A DNA stretch of 64,000 bases from Endobugula sp047636495 (GCA_047636495.1 JBLILH010000002.1:161967-225966), one strand, 5' to 3'. Numbered from the stretch's first letter, positions 34,380 to 44,159 are shown. The notes: a model not told the origin generated them from the letters alone. Made by a program: numbers and translations.

Positions 34380-35336
34380 CTATAAAACACCATGTTCTTT
34401 ATAATATTTTTCTGCCCCCGGATGAAGCGGTGCTGTCAAACCATATTCTACCATCGACTCGATTGATAAATTAGAGAAGGCCGGATGTAATTTTTTAAAT
34501 GATTCCAGATTATCCATCACTGACTTGACTAGATTATACACGACGAATTCTGACACCGATTCATCGGCTACCAAAGTTGCCCTTACTGAATAAGTAGGAA
34601 CTTGTTCAGGATTATACTGATAGAGTCCCGCTGATATTTCATACTTAGAAAAGTACGGGATCTTGTCTAACCCTATGGCAGCAGCCCCCGTAACCGGAAT
34701 AATTTTAGCTTTACAGTTAGCCGTACTTTCTCGGATATTTCTCGCTGGATGCCCCACGATATAAATGTAAGCATCTATTTTTTTCTTGCAGAGTGCATCT
34801 GTGGTCTGGTCTGGTTTCAAATCACTTAATGCGGAAAAATCATCATTTTTAAAACCCGCTAAGTCTAATAACTTTTTTGCCCCAATGCGAGTGCCAGAGC
34901 CTAATGCGCCAATATCCACTACTTTTCCCTTTAGATCGGCAATAGTCTCAATACCACTTCCCGCTCTAGCCATAATCGTCAAGACTTCATCGTGAAGTGA
35001 AAATAGCGAACGCATGGACTTATAGGGGCCCTCTGTAGAGAAGCCATCTAAAGCCATATAAGATTTATAATGGACCCCTGCCTCCACTAGACCAAACATC
35101 AATGCCTTCTTTCGCACTGCCTTCACATTAAAGGCCGAACCTGCTGTGGACTCAACCACACAGCGCATTTTATTTTCAACAAAATTTTGGTTTACCAACT
35201 TACAGATAGCATTGCCTGCACTATAATAAACACCGGTAATCCCACCCGTACCGATAGTAAAAAACTGAAATTTATCAGCTGCGTGCCCTAAAGAAGGCAA
35301 CAAAACCAAGACGATGAAATAAGTAAGACGATTCAT
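34380..35336 (-). CDS. TAXI-family periplasmic solute-binding protein
   Basis: 318 residues with a signal peptide (MNRLTYFIVLVLLPSLGHAA) and the family start FFTIGTGGITGVYYSAGNAICK. Later come IETIADLKGKVVDIGALGSG and CKKKIDAYIYIVGHPA. TAXI proteins are the binding subunit of a class of TRAP transporters. No TRAP permease gene is nearby; instead the gene is directly followed by a GGDEF/EAL membrane enzyme. Ligand unknown. Confidence 0.9.
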   Translation of the reverse strand: MNRLTYFIVLVLLPSLGHAADKFQFFTIGTGGITGVYYSAGNAICKLVNQNFVENKMRCVVESTAGSAFNVKAVRKKALMFGLVEAGVHYKSYMALDGFSTEGPYKSMRSLFSLHDEVLTIMARAGSGIETIADLKGKVVDIGALGSGTRIGAKKLLDLAGFKNDDFSALSDLKPDQTTDALCKKKIDAYIYIVGHPARNIRESTANCKAKIIPVTGAAAIGLDKIPYFSKYEISAGLYQYNPEQVPTYSVRATLVADESVSEFVVYNLVKSVMDNLESFKKLHPAFSNLSIESMVEYGLTAPLHPGAEKYYKEHGVL

Positions 35337-35367
35337 TTTTTACACCATTTAATCACGTAGTAGTGGA

Positions 35368-35397
35368 AGTATAGAAGAGTATAGAAGAGTATAGAAG
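35368..35397. repeat. Three tandem 10-bp repeats upstream of the TAXI gene
   Basis: AGTATAGAAG occurs three times in a row at 35368-35397, about 30 bases upstream of the TAXI start codon. Copy number could vary between strains. Confidence 0.85.
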
Positions 35398-35419
35398 AAG
35401 CTGCGCGTCGGGAAGGCGG

Positions 35420-36376
35420 TTATCGATGAAAACTTAACACATGGGAGATATTGGTTACTTGCATTATCGCCATCAGTAGTCGATCGATACCTAAAGCAAC
35501 ACCGGAACACTCGGGGAAAGCGCCGTGCTTCAATGCATTAACTAGATTTTCATCATAAGGTCGAGCGGGCAAACCATTTTTTTGCCGGTATTGCTGATCC
35601 AGCTTAAAGCGACGCTCTTGTTCCCTCGCATCGCTTAATTCCCTATAGCCATTGGCGATCTCAAGGCCATTCAAGTAAAGCTCAAAACGTTTAGCAACCC
35701 ACTGGCCCTGCTCATCAATATCCAGCTGTGCTAGCGCCACTTGACAGGCAGGGTAATCATTCACGCTAAGAAAGCCTGGTGGCAATTGGGGCTCTACACA
35801 ATGGCTGAACAATAAATCTAACCATGAGTGCTTATCTTCAGCATCAAAATGACTATCAATATGCTGTTGCGCACAAGCCTTAAGCTCCGCCACCGATGCA
35901 GTATGTGGGTCTAGCAACAAGTGCTGTTGAAATAATTCGCGGTAACTAAGACATTGCCATGAAAGGTTGGGCAGGAAAAGTGCTAGCAATTGCCTTACCT
36001 CGTCCATCAGTGCGTGTTCATCCCAGCCCACACGGTACCACTCAAGCATAGTGAACTCGGGGTTGTGTCGAGCACCCCGCTCTCCTTGCCTGAAGGCTTT
36101 ACCTAAATAATAAATATCTTGCTGATAAACCGCTAGCAAGCGCTTAAGAAAGAATTCGGGGGAAGTTTGTAAGTATTGCGTCGTTAGCATTCCTGATTCG
36201 GGCAAATTATTACTAACAATTAGGCTTTCAATAAAAGGGTCTACCGTTGCATGCTCACTGAGTACCGGCACATCGACTTCTAACACCTGACGCTGAGCAA
36301 AGAACTCACGTATTTTTTGATAAAGCAGAGCCCGCTGCTGAAGCGCGGGCAAAGAAGCCGAAGGCTGCCAAGACAT
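35420..36376 (-). CDS. epmA: EF-P beta-lysine ligase EpmA
   Basis: EpmA (PoxA/GenX) is a class II lysyl-tRNA-synthetase paralogue that attaches (R)-beta-lysine to EF-P. It has FFAQRQVLEVDVPVLSEHAT, QTSPEFFLKRLLA, YYLGKAFRQGERGARHNPEF, TMLEWYRVGWDE and, at the C-terminus, CSGVALGIDRLLMAI. I chose the ATG at 36376 (MSWQPSASLPALQQRA) because it follows the efp stop directly and gives 318 residues, close to the known length. An upstream in-frame ATG at 36439 lies inside efp. Confidence 0.95.
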   Translation of the reverse strand: MSWQPSASLPALQQRALLYQKIREFFAQRQVLEVDVPVLSEHATVDPFIESLIVSNNLPESGMLTTQYLQTSPEFFLKRLLAVYQQDIYYLGKAFRQGERGARHNPEFTMLEWYRVGWDEHALMDEVRQLLALFLPNLSWQCLSYRELFQQHLLLDPHTASVAELKACAQQHIDSHFDAEDKHSWLDLLFSHCVEPQLPPGFLSVNDYPACQVALAQLDIDEQGQWVAKRFELYLNGLEIANGYRELSDAREQERRFKLDQQYRQKNGLPARPYDENLVNALKHGAFPECSGVALGIDRLLMAIMQVTNISHVLSFHR

Positions 36377-36380
36377 GGTA

Positions 36381-36950
36381 TTAATCTTTAGCGCGGCACA
36401 AGTACTCACCATTTCTGGTATCGACACGAATGAGCTCACCGGTACAGATAAACAAAGGCACTTTTACCACGGCACCGGTGACTAATGTGGCTGGCTTAGT
36501 CCCCCCTTGGGCAGTGTCACCTTTTAAACCAGGGTCAGTGTCCGCTATTTCCAGCTCAACATGGTTGGCGGGCGTTATCACCAATGGAGAGCCATTGTAG
36601 AGGGTCACTAACACTTGCTCTTGCTCTTTTAACCACTTGTAAGACTCACCTACCGCTTTTTTATCTGCCGGAAATTGTTCGAACGTGACAGGATCCATAA
36701 AATACCAAAACTCGCCATCGGCATAAAGATACTCCATATCTTGGTCCATGACATCGGCACCTTCTAATGATTCTCCAGACTTAAAAGTACGCTCCCACAC
36801 TCGCCCCGTGTTAAGGTTACGCAGTTTAACGCGGCTGAAAGCTTGGCCTTTGCCAGGCTTAACAAAATCATTATCTAAAATAGCGCATGGCTCACCGTCA
36901 AGCATGACTTTTAAACCGCTACGAAACTCACTGGTAGAATACTTACCCAT
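36381..36950 (-). CDS. efp: Elongation factor P
   Basis: EF-P relieves ribosome stalling at proline runs. The protein has the KOW-like N-terminal domain with the modified-lysine loop DFVKPGKGQAF and the C-terminal GDTAQGGTKPATLVTGAVV. With the ATG at 36950 the second loop lysine falls at residue 34, the modified position in E. coli. An ATG one codon earlier is also possible. It is the first gene of efp-epmA and lies back to back with epmB. Confidence 0.96.
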   Translation of the reverse strand: MGKYSTSEFRSGLKVMLDGEPCAILDNDFVKPGKGQAFSRVKLRNLNTGRVWERTFKSGESLEGADVMDQDMEYLYADGEFWYFMDPVTFEQFPADKKAVGESYKWLKEQEQVLVTLYNGSPLVITPANHVELEIADTDPGLKGDTAQGGTKPATLVTGAVVKVPLFICTGELIRVDTRNGEYLCRAKD

Positions 36951-36970
36951 CATTCCCTCAAATTAATTGC
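36951..36970. promoter_or_regulatory. Very short divergent gap between efp and epmB
   Basis: Only about 20 bases separate the two start codons. Promoters for each gene must therefore overlap the start of the other, or epmB must begin at the later ATG at 36986. No good ribosome-binding site is visible at either epmB start. Confidence 0.5.
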
Positions 36971-38053
36971 ATGTTAAAAACCATCATGATACATCGAACC
37001 GCGGCCGCATGGCAGGATATTACCAATAAAGAGCAACAATTAATCAGTAGTGACCGGAATACTCCCGCAGATGAGACGCTGGGTAGCTGGCAACTACAGT
37101 TACAACATGCCGTATCTGACCCGGCACAATTGTTATCATTGCTAGCTTTAGACACTGCTTATTTAGAGGCGGCGCAGAGATCTGCAGTGCTATTTCCCCT
37201 AAGGGTCCCATTAGCATTTATTGCCCGCATGAAAAAAGGTGATATCAATGACCCACTACTCCAGCAAGTACTGCCTGTGGACGCTGAATGCGAAGTCACT
37301 GATGGTTACTCGACAGACCCAGTAGAAGAGCAATCAGGTCACATTAATGGCCTTATCCACAAATATCATGGCCGTGTCTTACTGATGGTAAACGGCCATT
37401 GTGCGATTAATTGCCGCTACTGCTTTCGTCGACACTTTCCTTATGATGAGCACAAACTAAGCCGAGAACAATGGACCGATGTTTTACAACATATTCGTGA
37501 CGACCACTCCATCAGCGAGGTCATTTATTCTGGTGGTGATCCTTTGGCATCAAACGATAAACAGTTACGCTGGTTGACCGAAAAAATTGCCGACATTCCA
37601 CATATTAAACGGCTACGAATTCATAGCCGTTTGCCGATTGTTATCCCCAGCCGCATCAACGATGCATGTATTCAATGGATGAGTGAAACACGCTTAAAGG
37701 TGGTGATGGTACTGCATAGTAACCATGGCAACGAACTGGCAGATTTTACCCTAAAAACGGCCGTGCAACGGATGAAATCAGTCGGAATTACGGTACTTAA
37801 CCAAGCGGTTTTACTGAAAGGCATTAACGATGACGTAATATCACAGGTACAACTCAGCGAAGATTTATTTGAAATGGGGGTATTACCTTACTACCTGCAC
37901 GTGCTTGACAAAGTACAAGGCAGCGCTCACTTTGCCATTAGCGACTTAACGGCCAAGCAACTGCACGCCAAAATAACTGCACAGCTACCGGGGTATTTGG
38001 TGCCAAAGTTAGTTCGCGAAATATCAGACGAACCATCAAAAGTGCTTATCTAA
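36971..38053 (+). CDS. epmB: EF-P (R)-beta-lysine synthase EpmB (radical SAM lysine 2,3-aminomutase)
   Basis: EpmB converts (S)-alpha-lysine to (R)-beta-lysine for EF-P modification. It has the radical SAM cluster motif CAINCRYCFRRHFPY (CxxxCxxC), STDPVEEQ, IYSGGDPLASND, IKRLRIHSRLPIVIPSRI and the PLP-region LVPKLVREISDEPSK. At 360 aa the start at 36971 may be slightly early; the ATG at 36986 (MIHRTAAAWQDI) is an alternative. It is divergent from efp. No epmC is seen nearby. Confidence 0.95.
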   Translation: MLKTIMIHRTAAAWQDITNKEQQLISSDRNTPADETLGSWQLQLQHAVSDPAQLLSLLALDTAYLEAAQRSAVLFPLRVPLAFIARMKKGDINDPLLQQVLPVDAECEVTDGYSTDPVEEQSGHINGLIHKYHGRVLLMVNGHCAINCRYCFRRHFPYDEHKLSREQWTDVLQHIRDDHSISEVIYSGGDPLASNDKQLRWLTEKIADIPHIKRLRIHSRLPIVIPSRINDACIQWMSETRLKVVMVLHSNHGNELADFTLKTAVQRMKSVGITVLNQAVLLKGINDDVISQVQLSEDLFEMGVLPYYLHVLDKVQGSAHFAISDLTAKQLHAKITAQLPGYLVPKLVREISDEPSKVLI

Positions 38054-38149
38054 CACTATATTCATCCATTTATGCGACCTAACTCATGACACGCCAGCTC
38101 GATAACAGGTACTATATTAACCACACCCCATCACAGTATTGAACAGATT

Positions 38150-40219
38150 ATGAATTCAGCCATATCATCCTTTAGCCTTATTATCGTTCATGACTCACCG
38201 CAGGAAGCCCAGCGCTTAAGCAGTATGTTTCATAATGCAGGGAACCCCTGTCGGGCACAGCACATTAACGCTGAAGCGCACCTAACCAAAGTGCTTGAAA
38301 ATCAGAACTGGGATTTATTAATCACCTACGACGATAGTAAATGCTTGTCGCCTGCTGTTGTGATTCGACATATTAAAAAGTTCGAACGCGACATACCGGT
38401 GGTGCTACTCACTCAAGAACCAGATAACAAATCCATTGTTGATGGGATGAAACTAGGTGCCTGTGATGTCGTTCAAGTTGATAATGATCAACACTTATTA
38501 TTAATTGTTAATAGAGAGCTAGAACATCGCCGGCAGCGCAAACTCACTCGTGTAACCGAGAGAAAATTAAAAGACGTTGAGAGAAAAAATCAGCGGTTGC
38601 TAGATAGCTCACGCGATGGAATTGCCTTTGTACAAGATGGCATGTACCTCTATGCAAACGATTCTTTTGCTGAATTATTAGGGTTTAATGGTAGGGACGA
38701 CATTGAATATATGCCCATCATGGACACGATAAAAGAAGATGATCACCCGCGCATTAAAAAAGAATTAAAAAACTTCACACTACAATCATCAAACAATGAA
38801 GCCATTTTACAATTCACAACACTTTTGCCTAATGGCCAAGAAAAAACAGTTTCCGCCGACCTATTTCTTGGAGAATACGAAGAGGAACCGTGCACCCAAT
38901 TAATATGCTATGCGCAAGTTGTCAATCATGTGTTGAAAGAAGCAGAACTGCAGAGCATTAAATATACTGACCCCTTAACAGGCCTATACAACCGCACAGC
39001 ACTCATCGAAGAAATCGAAAACACTGTCGACGTGGTCCTTAAGCAAGAAATACCGCAATCATTCTTGCTCATCGATATAGATCGTTTTTCTAGAAAGATT
39101 AAGAATGCCTTAAGCATCACTGACGCAGACAAACTTATTAAGAACATTGTCTTGTTTATACGAAAACACTATAATGATGAGAGTTTTATAGCTCGGGTTT
39201 CCGACCATACTTTTGCAATTATTTCAGAAAATCATGACGTCAAAGAAATTATCAATCATGCGGAGATGCTGTGCAAAAAAATATCTGAACATTTTTTCGA
39301 GGCTGATAAAAAGTCCTTACAGCTTACGCTTAGTATTGGGATATGCATCATTAATGAATCCACTAAAAACTCTCAAACACTGCTTCACCACGCCTTAAAA
39401 TGCATCGAAGATTTACGTAAGATAAAAGATGGAAATGGTGTAACGCTTTACCATAGAAAAACCGAAGGCGATGAAATTCTCGCTAGCACCATAAAGAAAG
39501 CGCTGAGAAACAATGACTTAACGCCTCTATTTCAGCCCATCATTAGTTTGCGCGGAGAAGAGACTGAACGTTATGAATTATTATTGCGCATGAATATTGA
39601 CGGCAAGGAAATGCTGCCATCACATTTTTTACCCGCCGCAGAAAAACTAGGCCTAGGCAAAAAGATTGATCGTTGGGTAATTTTAGAATCCATCAAACAT
39701 TTACAACGCGCTAACAGAAGCACTCAACACTTTATTAACTTAACGGTAGCTAGCTTGCAAGATGACAGCTTATTACCGTGGGTGAAAGTGGCTCTCGATG
39801 CAGCAAAAGTCAGTGCAAGTTCGCTAGTTTTCCAAGTAAAAGAAGCGGATGTTATACAGCAAATCATGTCCACTAAAACTTTTGTCGCCAACGCAAAAAA
39901 AATAGGCATAGAGTTTAGCATCACTAACTTCGGTAGTGCTGCGATAGAACCATTAAAAACCTTGGAACATATTAATACAAAATATATAAAAATTAACGGC
40001 GCACTAGCGCTAGAACTACAAGAGAACCCTGACAATAGTAAAGGGCTAGAAGAACTTGTTGCACAGCTTCATGAAAGAGGAAAAATAACCACGATTCCAC
40101 ATATAGAGAAGGCGAGTATATTATCTAAGCTGTGGCAGCTAGGGGTACATTACATCCAAGGTAATTATTTACAGGCGCCTAGTGCTGAAATGAATTATGA
40201 ATTCTCTAGTGAAGATTGA
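38150..40219 (+). CDS. fimX: FimX-like degenerate REC-PAS-GGDEF-EAL protein
   Basis: At 689 aa it is almost the length of Pseudomonas FimX, a cyclic-di-GMP binding protein that controls type IV pili. Order: a REC-like domain (about 10-125), a PAS domain (about 140-255), a GGDEF domain (about 275-430) and an EAL domain (about 445-685). The GGDEF signature is replaced by VSDHTF, and the EAL domain has ELLLRM with the DDFG motif changed to ITNFG, so it is probably a catalytically dead effector. It sits beside serB as in pseudomonads, which supports the call. Confidence 0.83.
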   Translation: MNSAISSFSLIIVHDSPQEAQRLSSMFHNAGNPCRAQHINAEAHLTKVLENQNWDLLITYDDSKCLSPAVVIRHIKKFERDIPVVLLTQEPDNKSIVDGMKLGACDVVQVDNDQHLLLIVNRELEHRRQRKLTRVTERKLKDVERKNQRLLDSSRDGIAFVQDGMYLYANDSFAELLGFNGRDDIEYMPIMDTIKEDDHPRIKKELKNFTLQSSNNEAILQFTTLLPNGQEKTVSADLFLGEYEEEPCTQLICYAQVVNHVLKEAELQSIKYTDPLTGLYNRTALIEEIENTVDVVLKQEIPQSFLLIDIDRFSRKIKNALSITDADKLIKNIVLFIRKHYNDESFIARVSDHTFAIISENHDVKEIINHAEMLCKKISEHFFEADKKSLQLTLSIGICIINESTKNSQTLLHHALKCIEDLRKIKDGNGVTLYHRKTEGDEILASTIKKALRNNDLTPLFQPIISLRGEETERYELLLRMNIDGKEMLPSHFLPAAEKLGLGKKIDRWVILESIKHLQRANRSTQHFINLTVASLQDDSLLPWVKVALDAAKVSASSLVFQVKEADVIQQIMSTKTFVANAKKIGIEFSITNFGSAAIEPLKTLEHINTKYIKINGALALELQENPDNSKGLEELVAQLHERGKITTIPHIEKASILSKLWQLGVHYIQGNYLQAPSAEMNYEFSSED

Positions 40220-40250
40220 TTTTATTTTAATGGGCTTCGATATTTGTAAA

Positions 40251-40268
40251 AACAATGATTTCATTGTT
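40251..40268. other. Hairpin between the convergent fimX and serB genes
   Basis: AACAATGA faces TCATTGTT with a two-base loop. It could be part of a bidirectional terminator, but there is no strong T tract. Confidence 0.4.
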
Positions 40269-40347
40269 AGCTAGGGCTTCCGCTTCCTGTTATCGCTCCT
40301 TACCTACATCCATGTAGGCAAAACTATTGAGAAATACGACTCGCTGA

Positions 40348-41577
40348 TCACTCTATATCCGCCGGATTAAAACCCATCAAGTAGAGGATGCTATCCAGCC
40401 CCAAATAACTTATGTTGAATTTTGCTGCTGCTGTCACTTTAGGTTTTGCTCTAAAGGCGACACCCATCCCGGCTAAGGCCAGCATGGGCAAGTCGTTTGC
40501 GCCATCGCCCACGGCTACGACCTGTGATAACAGCAAGCCTTCTTTCTCCGCCAGTAGTCGAAGTAATTCCGCTTTGCGCTCACCATTAACAATATTGCCG
40601 ATGACCTTACCCGTCACTTTTCCATCTACAATATCTAAGGCATTAGCATAGACATAATCGATCCCTAACTTATTTTGCAAGTAACGCCCAAAATAATCGA
40701 ATCCACCCGATAGAATGGCGGTCTTATAACCCCGCTTGTTCAAATTGACTAATAATTTTTCAACGCCGGGGTTAAGCTCTACACGCTCTGCTATTGATAC
40801 CAAAACAGATTCATCTACACCTTCTAGCAACGCCATGCGCTGCCGAAAACTTTCATCAAACGCTATATCACCTCGCATAGCTGATTCAGTGATAGCCGCA
40901 ACTTGCTCACCCGCACCTATCTCTTTCGCCAGTTCATCGATCACTTCGGCGTTAATTAATGTGGAGTCCATATCAAAACAGACTAATCGTCGGTGACGAC
41001 TGTCATAGGTGTTTTCTTGGAAATGGATATCGAGCTGCAAGTCGCTTGAAAGCTGAAGTAATGTGGCACGTAATCTAGACTCACTGGCAGGTAATTGTGA
41101 CGATAAAAACTCCACGACTGTAGGAAGACTATCGGCATTAACCCCATCCGTGTGACTAACTCGGTCAGACAACCACTGAACCGTCTCGAACGTTAGACCA
41201 CAGGTTTTTGTGACATCATAAACTGCAGAAATATCTGTAATCGATACACTCCGTCCTATTAACAATATTCGGCAAGCAGGCTGGGCTGAACGTGTTAGAT
41301 CCAGAGGCGATACGCTGTCAACCTTTACTAAACATGCGTTATCCTTTGCGTATGCTGTTATGGCTGCCGATAAATCACCAAATAAGCGGTGATAATCATT
41401 GCCATCATTATCACAAATAATGATCTCAAATAACACATGCAGAGAGTGTCGAGTTGACGTACGTGTTTGCTGTATCTCTTTGAGGCTTGCAGAATAGATT
41501 TCTGCCAACTCACCCATGGCAGCTAACAAATTAATATTTTTTGGCCCAGACAATGTTACTAGCATCATGCTATTCAC
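40348..41577 (-). CDS. serB: Phosphoserine phosphatase SerB with ACT domains
   Basis: Last step of serine synthesis. The 409-aa protein has an N-terminal ACT-type region (about 1-190) and a HAD phosphatase domain with the nucleophile CFDMDSTLINAEVIDELA, KTAILSGGFDYFG and VGDGANDLPMLALAGMGV. It is convergent with the fimX-like gene and divergent from the Smp-like membrane protein. Confidence 0.95.
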   Translation of the reverse strand: MNSMMLVTLSGPKNINLLAAMGELAEIYSASLKEIQQTRTSTRHSLHVLFEIIICDNDGNDYHRLFGDLSAAITAYAKDNACLVKVDSVSPLDLTRSAQPACRILLIGRSVSITDISAVYDVTKTCGLTFETVQWLSDRVSHTDGVNADSLPTVVEFLSSQLPASESRLRATLLQLSSDLQLDIHFQENTYDSRHRRLVCFDMDSTLINAEVIDELAKEIGAGEQVAAITESAMRGDIAFDESFRQRMALLEGVDESVLVSIAERVELNPGVEKLLVNLNKRGYKTAILSGGFDYFGRYLQNKLGIDYVYANALDIVDGKVTGKVIGNIVNGERKAELLRLLAEKEGLLLSQVVAVGDGANDLPMLALAGMGVAFRAKPKVTAAAKFNISYLGLDSILYLMGFNPADIE

Positions 41578-41782
41578 GGCTTACCCTCTTCTTAGGTTGT
41601 TGTACTATTAAAACGCCGTACATTAAAATATCGACATAGCGCTTAACGGCCTTTTGGGTCGCTTGTAATGGTCTATATTATAGCGACAATTTTTACGTTA
41701 AAATACCCGTTATTAATGCACTATAATAATCGCGCGTAGAGTGCTTCTACACATGTCGTAACGAAGAAAAATCATAGGTACA

Positions 41783-42979
41783 ATGACGAGTATGTTCATA
41801 TTGAGCACATCCATAAAAAATCGGTTCGTTCAATTTTTTACGGCTCACCATCGGCCATACAGAATGGCCGCTTTAGTAACATTAGCAGCCCTTATTGGTT
41901 GGACGATAAGCTATAGCATACAGTCGAGTCATCATTCTGAAAGGCTGATCTCGGTGGTTGATCAATACGGTAAAAACATCTCGTTACTTGTGAGCGATCA
42001 ACTTGCTCACAGCGTGTCACAAGCTGACTCAATTAGCACTCAGGCTACGGCACAAAACATTGCACGTAAGGCAGCGGTTTCATCCATTGTAGTTTATAAC
42101 AATAACAACCAAATTTTAGCCCAAGTAAGCGGGAGAAACACACCTAAGCACAGTGCACTAAAAGAGTATACATCGCCTATTTTATCCGGTGAAAATATTA
42201 TTGGCTCAACGGCTGTCGTTATTGACACCCACTCTTTTAATGCAACATCTCAGGCGGCGTCGGACCTATGGTGGGCTGCTGGCCTTATTCTGTTAAGTAT
42301 TATTTTTTCAATAAAAGATATACTAACCGTTCACCGAAATAGTGATATTTCCGGCGAAACGGGTTCGAACGGCGCAAAAGTAAAAGAGGATGCAAGACGA
42401 AGAGCGGGAAGTAGCCACACAGATATTATCCCCACAGGCGTCGAAAAATCAAAAGATAATACCGATGTTATTTACGTCATCATCACCATACATAATATCG
42501 ACACACTGAACAAACAGCTCAATAGTGAGCTAAGGCAACAACAAATGTTGTTGCTAGATAAAAACATCGCTCATGCCGTAAGCTTATACGGCGGAAAGAT
42601 ATTGGTTGTGGGCAACAACGAAATAATATTTATTTTTGAAAAGAAAAATATTGAAAATGCAATTTACAGCCTGCAGCTGCTACTCGCGCTTCATAAAAAG
42701 AACAAAAATGCGTTGATCACTATGGACGGGGTGATAATGGAGACGACAACAGAAAAAGGCCCGAGTTCTGTTTTTATACCACTTAAATTATTGGCCAACA
42801 ACAAAAAACCTTACGGTTCTTACATACAGTCCAGTTTAATTGATAAATACACATTAGAAACATACTTAGAATATAAAAAGGATGCCAGCTCGTTTACAAC
42901 GACCGTCAACGGCCTGCAACCTCATTATCAAAAACTACTCGATAACCAGCTAACCCACCTCTTAAATAACGAAATATAA
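41783..42979 (+). CDS. Smp/YtjB-like membrane protein
   Basis: A 398-residue protein with two membrane helices (about 27-46 and 163-178) around an extracytoplasmic domain, and a cytoplasmic domain with coiled and mixed sequence. In E. coli and pseudomonads the gene divergent from serB encodes a protein of this layout (Smp/YtjB). Sequence similarity is weak by eye, so the call relies on position and topology. The C-terminal domain (about 230-330) might be a degenerate cyclase-like domain, which I cannot confirm. Confidence 0.6.
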   Translation: MTSMFILSTSIKNRFVQFFTAHHRPYRMAALVTLAALIGWTISYSIQSSHHSERLISVVDQYGKNISLLVSDQLAHSVSQADSISTQATAQNIARKAAVSSIVVYNNNNQILAQVSGRNTPKHSALKEYTSPILSGENIIGSTAVVIDTHSFNATSQAASDLWWAAGLILLSIIFSIKDILTVHRNSDISGETGSNGAKVKEDARRRAGSSHTDIIPTGVEKSKDNTDVIYVIITIHNIDTLNKQLNSELRQQQMLLLDKNIAHAVSLYGGKILVVGNNEIIFIFEKKNIENAIYSLQLLLALHKKNKNALITMDGVIMETTTEKGPSSVFIPLKLLANNKKPYGSYIQSSLIDKYTLETYLEYKKDASSFTTTVNGLQPHYQKLLDNQLTHLLNNEI

Positions 42980-43002
42980 GTCACCATATTAAGACAATAA
43001 CA

Positions 43003-43653
43003 TTAGCGCTGCTCTAAAATAAGCACGCCATTTTCAGTCCGCATATCAACACCGCTTAAAAAGCTATTACCTAGCAATATAACCGGTAAAGCATCATTCA
43101 AAGCAACGACAGCGGAAATATTATAACGAGATATTGCACCAATAGTGACTTTTTTAAGTACAACCATTCGGCCTTCCGTCACACCATTTGCGGTAGACAT
43201 CTGCACTGGCTTGCCATTGCTATAGTCTACACCAAGATCTTTTGCGGTCGATACCCCCATCGAAATCGTCGTAGCACCAGTATCAATTACCACATTGACT
43301 GTTCGCCCATTGATTTGTGCTGCAACCCAATAATGTCCGCCTTCTTGGCTCGCAATACGCACCGTTTTTATTGTTGGTTGTTTATACCCTATAGAAACTT
43401 GCTTTGATAAACTAATACGTTGACGCTGCTGATTAATTTGTATGATGGCTTCTTGGCCTTCGATACCTATTAACAGGACACCCTTCTTTTTCTTACCTAC
43501 TGTTAACACATGATCATTACCATCTATCGTCACCAGCGCAGATTTTTTACCAAACAAGCCTTTCAGTATGATGATCTCTGCTGCATTGGCAGCACCACTA
43601 CACAAGAATAAAAAGAACATTGCGGCAGACATGATTGTTATTCTATTGATCAT
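43003..43653 (-). CDS. Retropepsin-like aspartic protease, exported
   Basis: 216 residues, with a signal peptide (IMSAAMFFLFLCSGAANAA), an N-terminal beta domain and a clan AA protease domain starting at about residue 110: INGRTVNVVIDTGATTISMG with the catalytic DTGAT, then MSTANGVTEGRMVVLKKVTI and VILLGNSFLSGVDM. These TIGR02281-type proteins act as single-domain dimers in the periplasm or membrane. Its substrate is unknown. Confidence 0.87.
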   Translation of the reverse strand: MINRITIMSAAMFFLFLCSGAANAAEIIILKGLFGKKSALVTIDGNDHVLTVGKKKKGVLLIGIEGQEAIIQINQQRQRISLSKQVSIGYKQPTIKTVRIASQEGGHYWVAAQINGRTVNVVIDTGATTISMGVSTAKDLGVDYSNGKPVQMSTANGVTEGRMVVLKKVTIGAISRYNISAVVALNDALPVILLGNSFLSGVDMRTENGVLILEQR

Positions 43654-43684
43654 AGTGACATCACCATCCTTGTATTATTGGGCA

Positions 43685-44149
43685 TTAGCTTATTAGCAAC
43701 AGAAAAAACCACAAACATATCCCCGCTGCAGCACCCGCGACCACGTCATCCAACATAATACCGACACCGCCACCAATATTTTTATCTATATAAGAAATAG
43801 GCCAAGGTTTTACAATATCAAAGAAACGAAATAAAATAAAACCGACGACAAGACCGATCCAAGTAAAGCCAATAAAGACTAAAGGGATTAAGCTAATCCA
43901 CAGGCCTACAAACTCGTCCCACACAATTGCAGGGTGATCGTGCACACCCAACTGCGTCGCGGAAACTTGGCAAATATAAATACCCAGTACCGCGCACACC
44001 AACGTCGTTAACAAGTAATCCCAAGCAGGCAGATACAGCATCAAAAAAAACAAAGGGATCGCCGCTAAAGTACCAAAGGTACCAGGCGCTTTAGGGACAA
44101 GACCACTTCCGAAGCCAAGAGCCAAGAGTTGCACCGGTCGAGTTAGCAA
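43685..44149 (-). CDS. pgpA: Phosphatidylglycerophosphatase A
   Basis: PgpA dephosphorylates phosphatidylglycerophosphate in phospholipid synthesis. Visible are LLALGFGSGLVPKAPGTFGT, LGVHDHPAIVWDEFVGLWIS, FRFFDIVKPWPI and GGVGIMLDDVVAGAAAGI, with several membrane helices. The start is unsure: ATG codons at 44281 and 44242 would overlap thiL by 80-120 bases, so I chose a TTG at 44149 (a GTG at 44134 is also possible). It is the last gene of the rib-nusB-thiL operon. Confidence 0.92.
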   Translation of the reverse strand: MLTRPVQLLALGFGSGLVPKAPGTFGTLAAIPLFFLMLYLPAWDYLLTTLVCAVLGIYICQVSATQLGVHDHPAIVWDEFVGLWISLIPLVFIGFTWIGLVVGFILFRFFDIVKPWPISYIDKNIGGGVGIMLDDVVAGAAAGICLWFFLLLIS

Positions 44150-44159
44150 GGTAGTAAAA

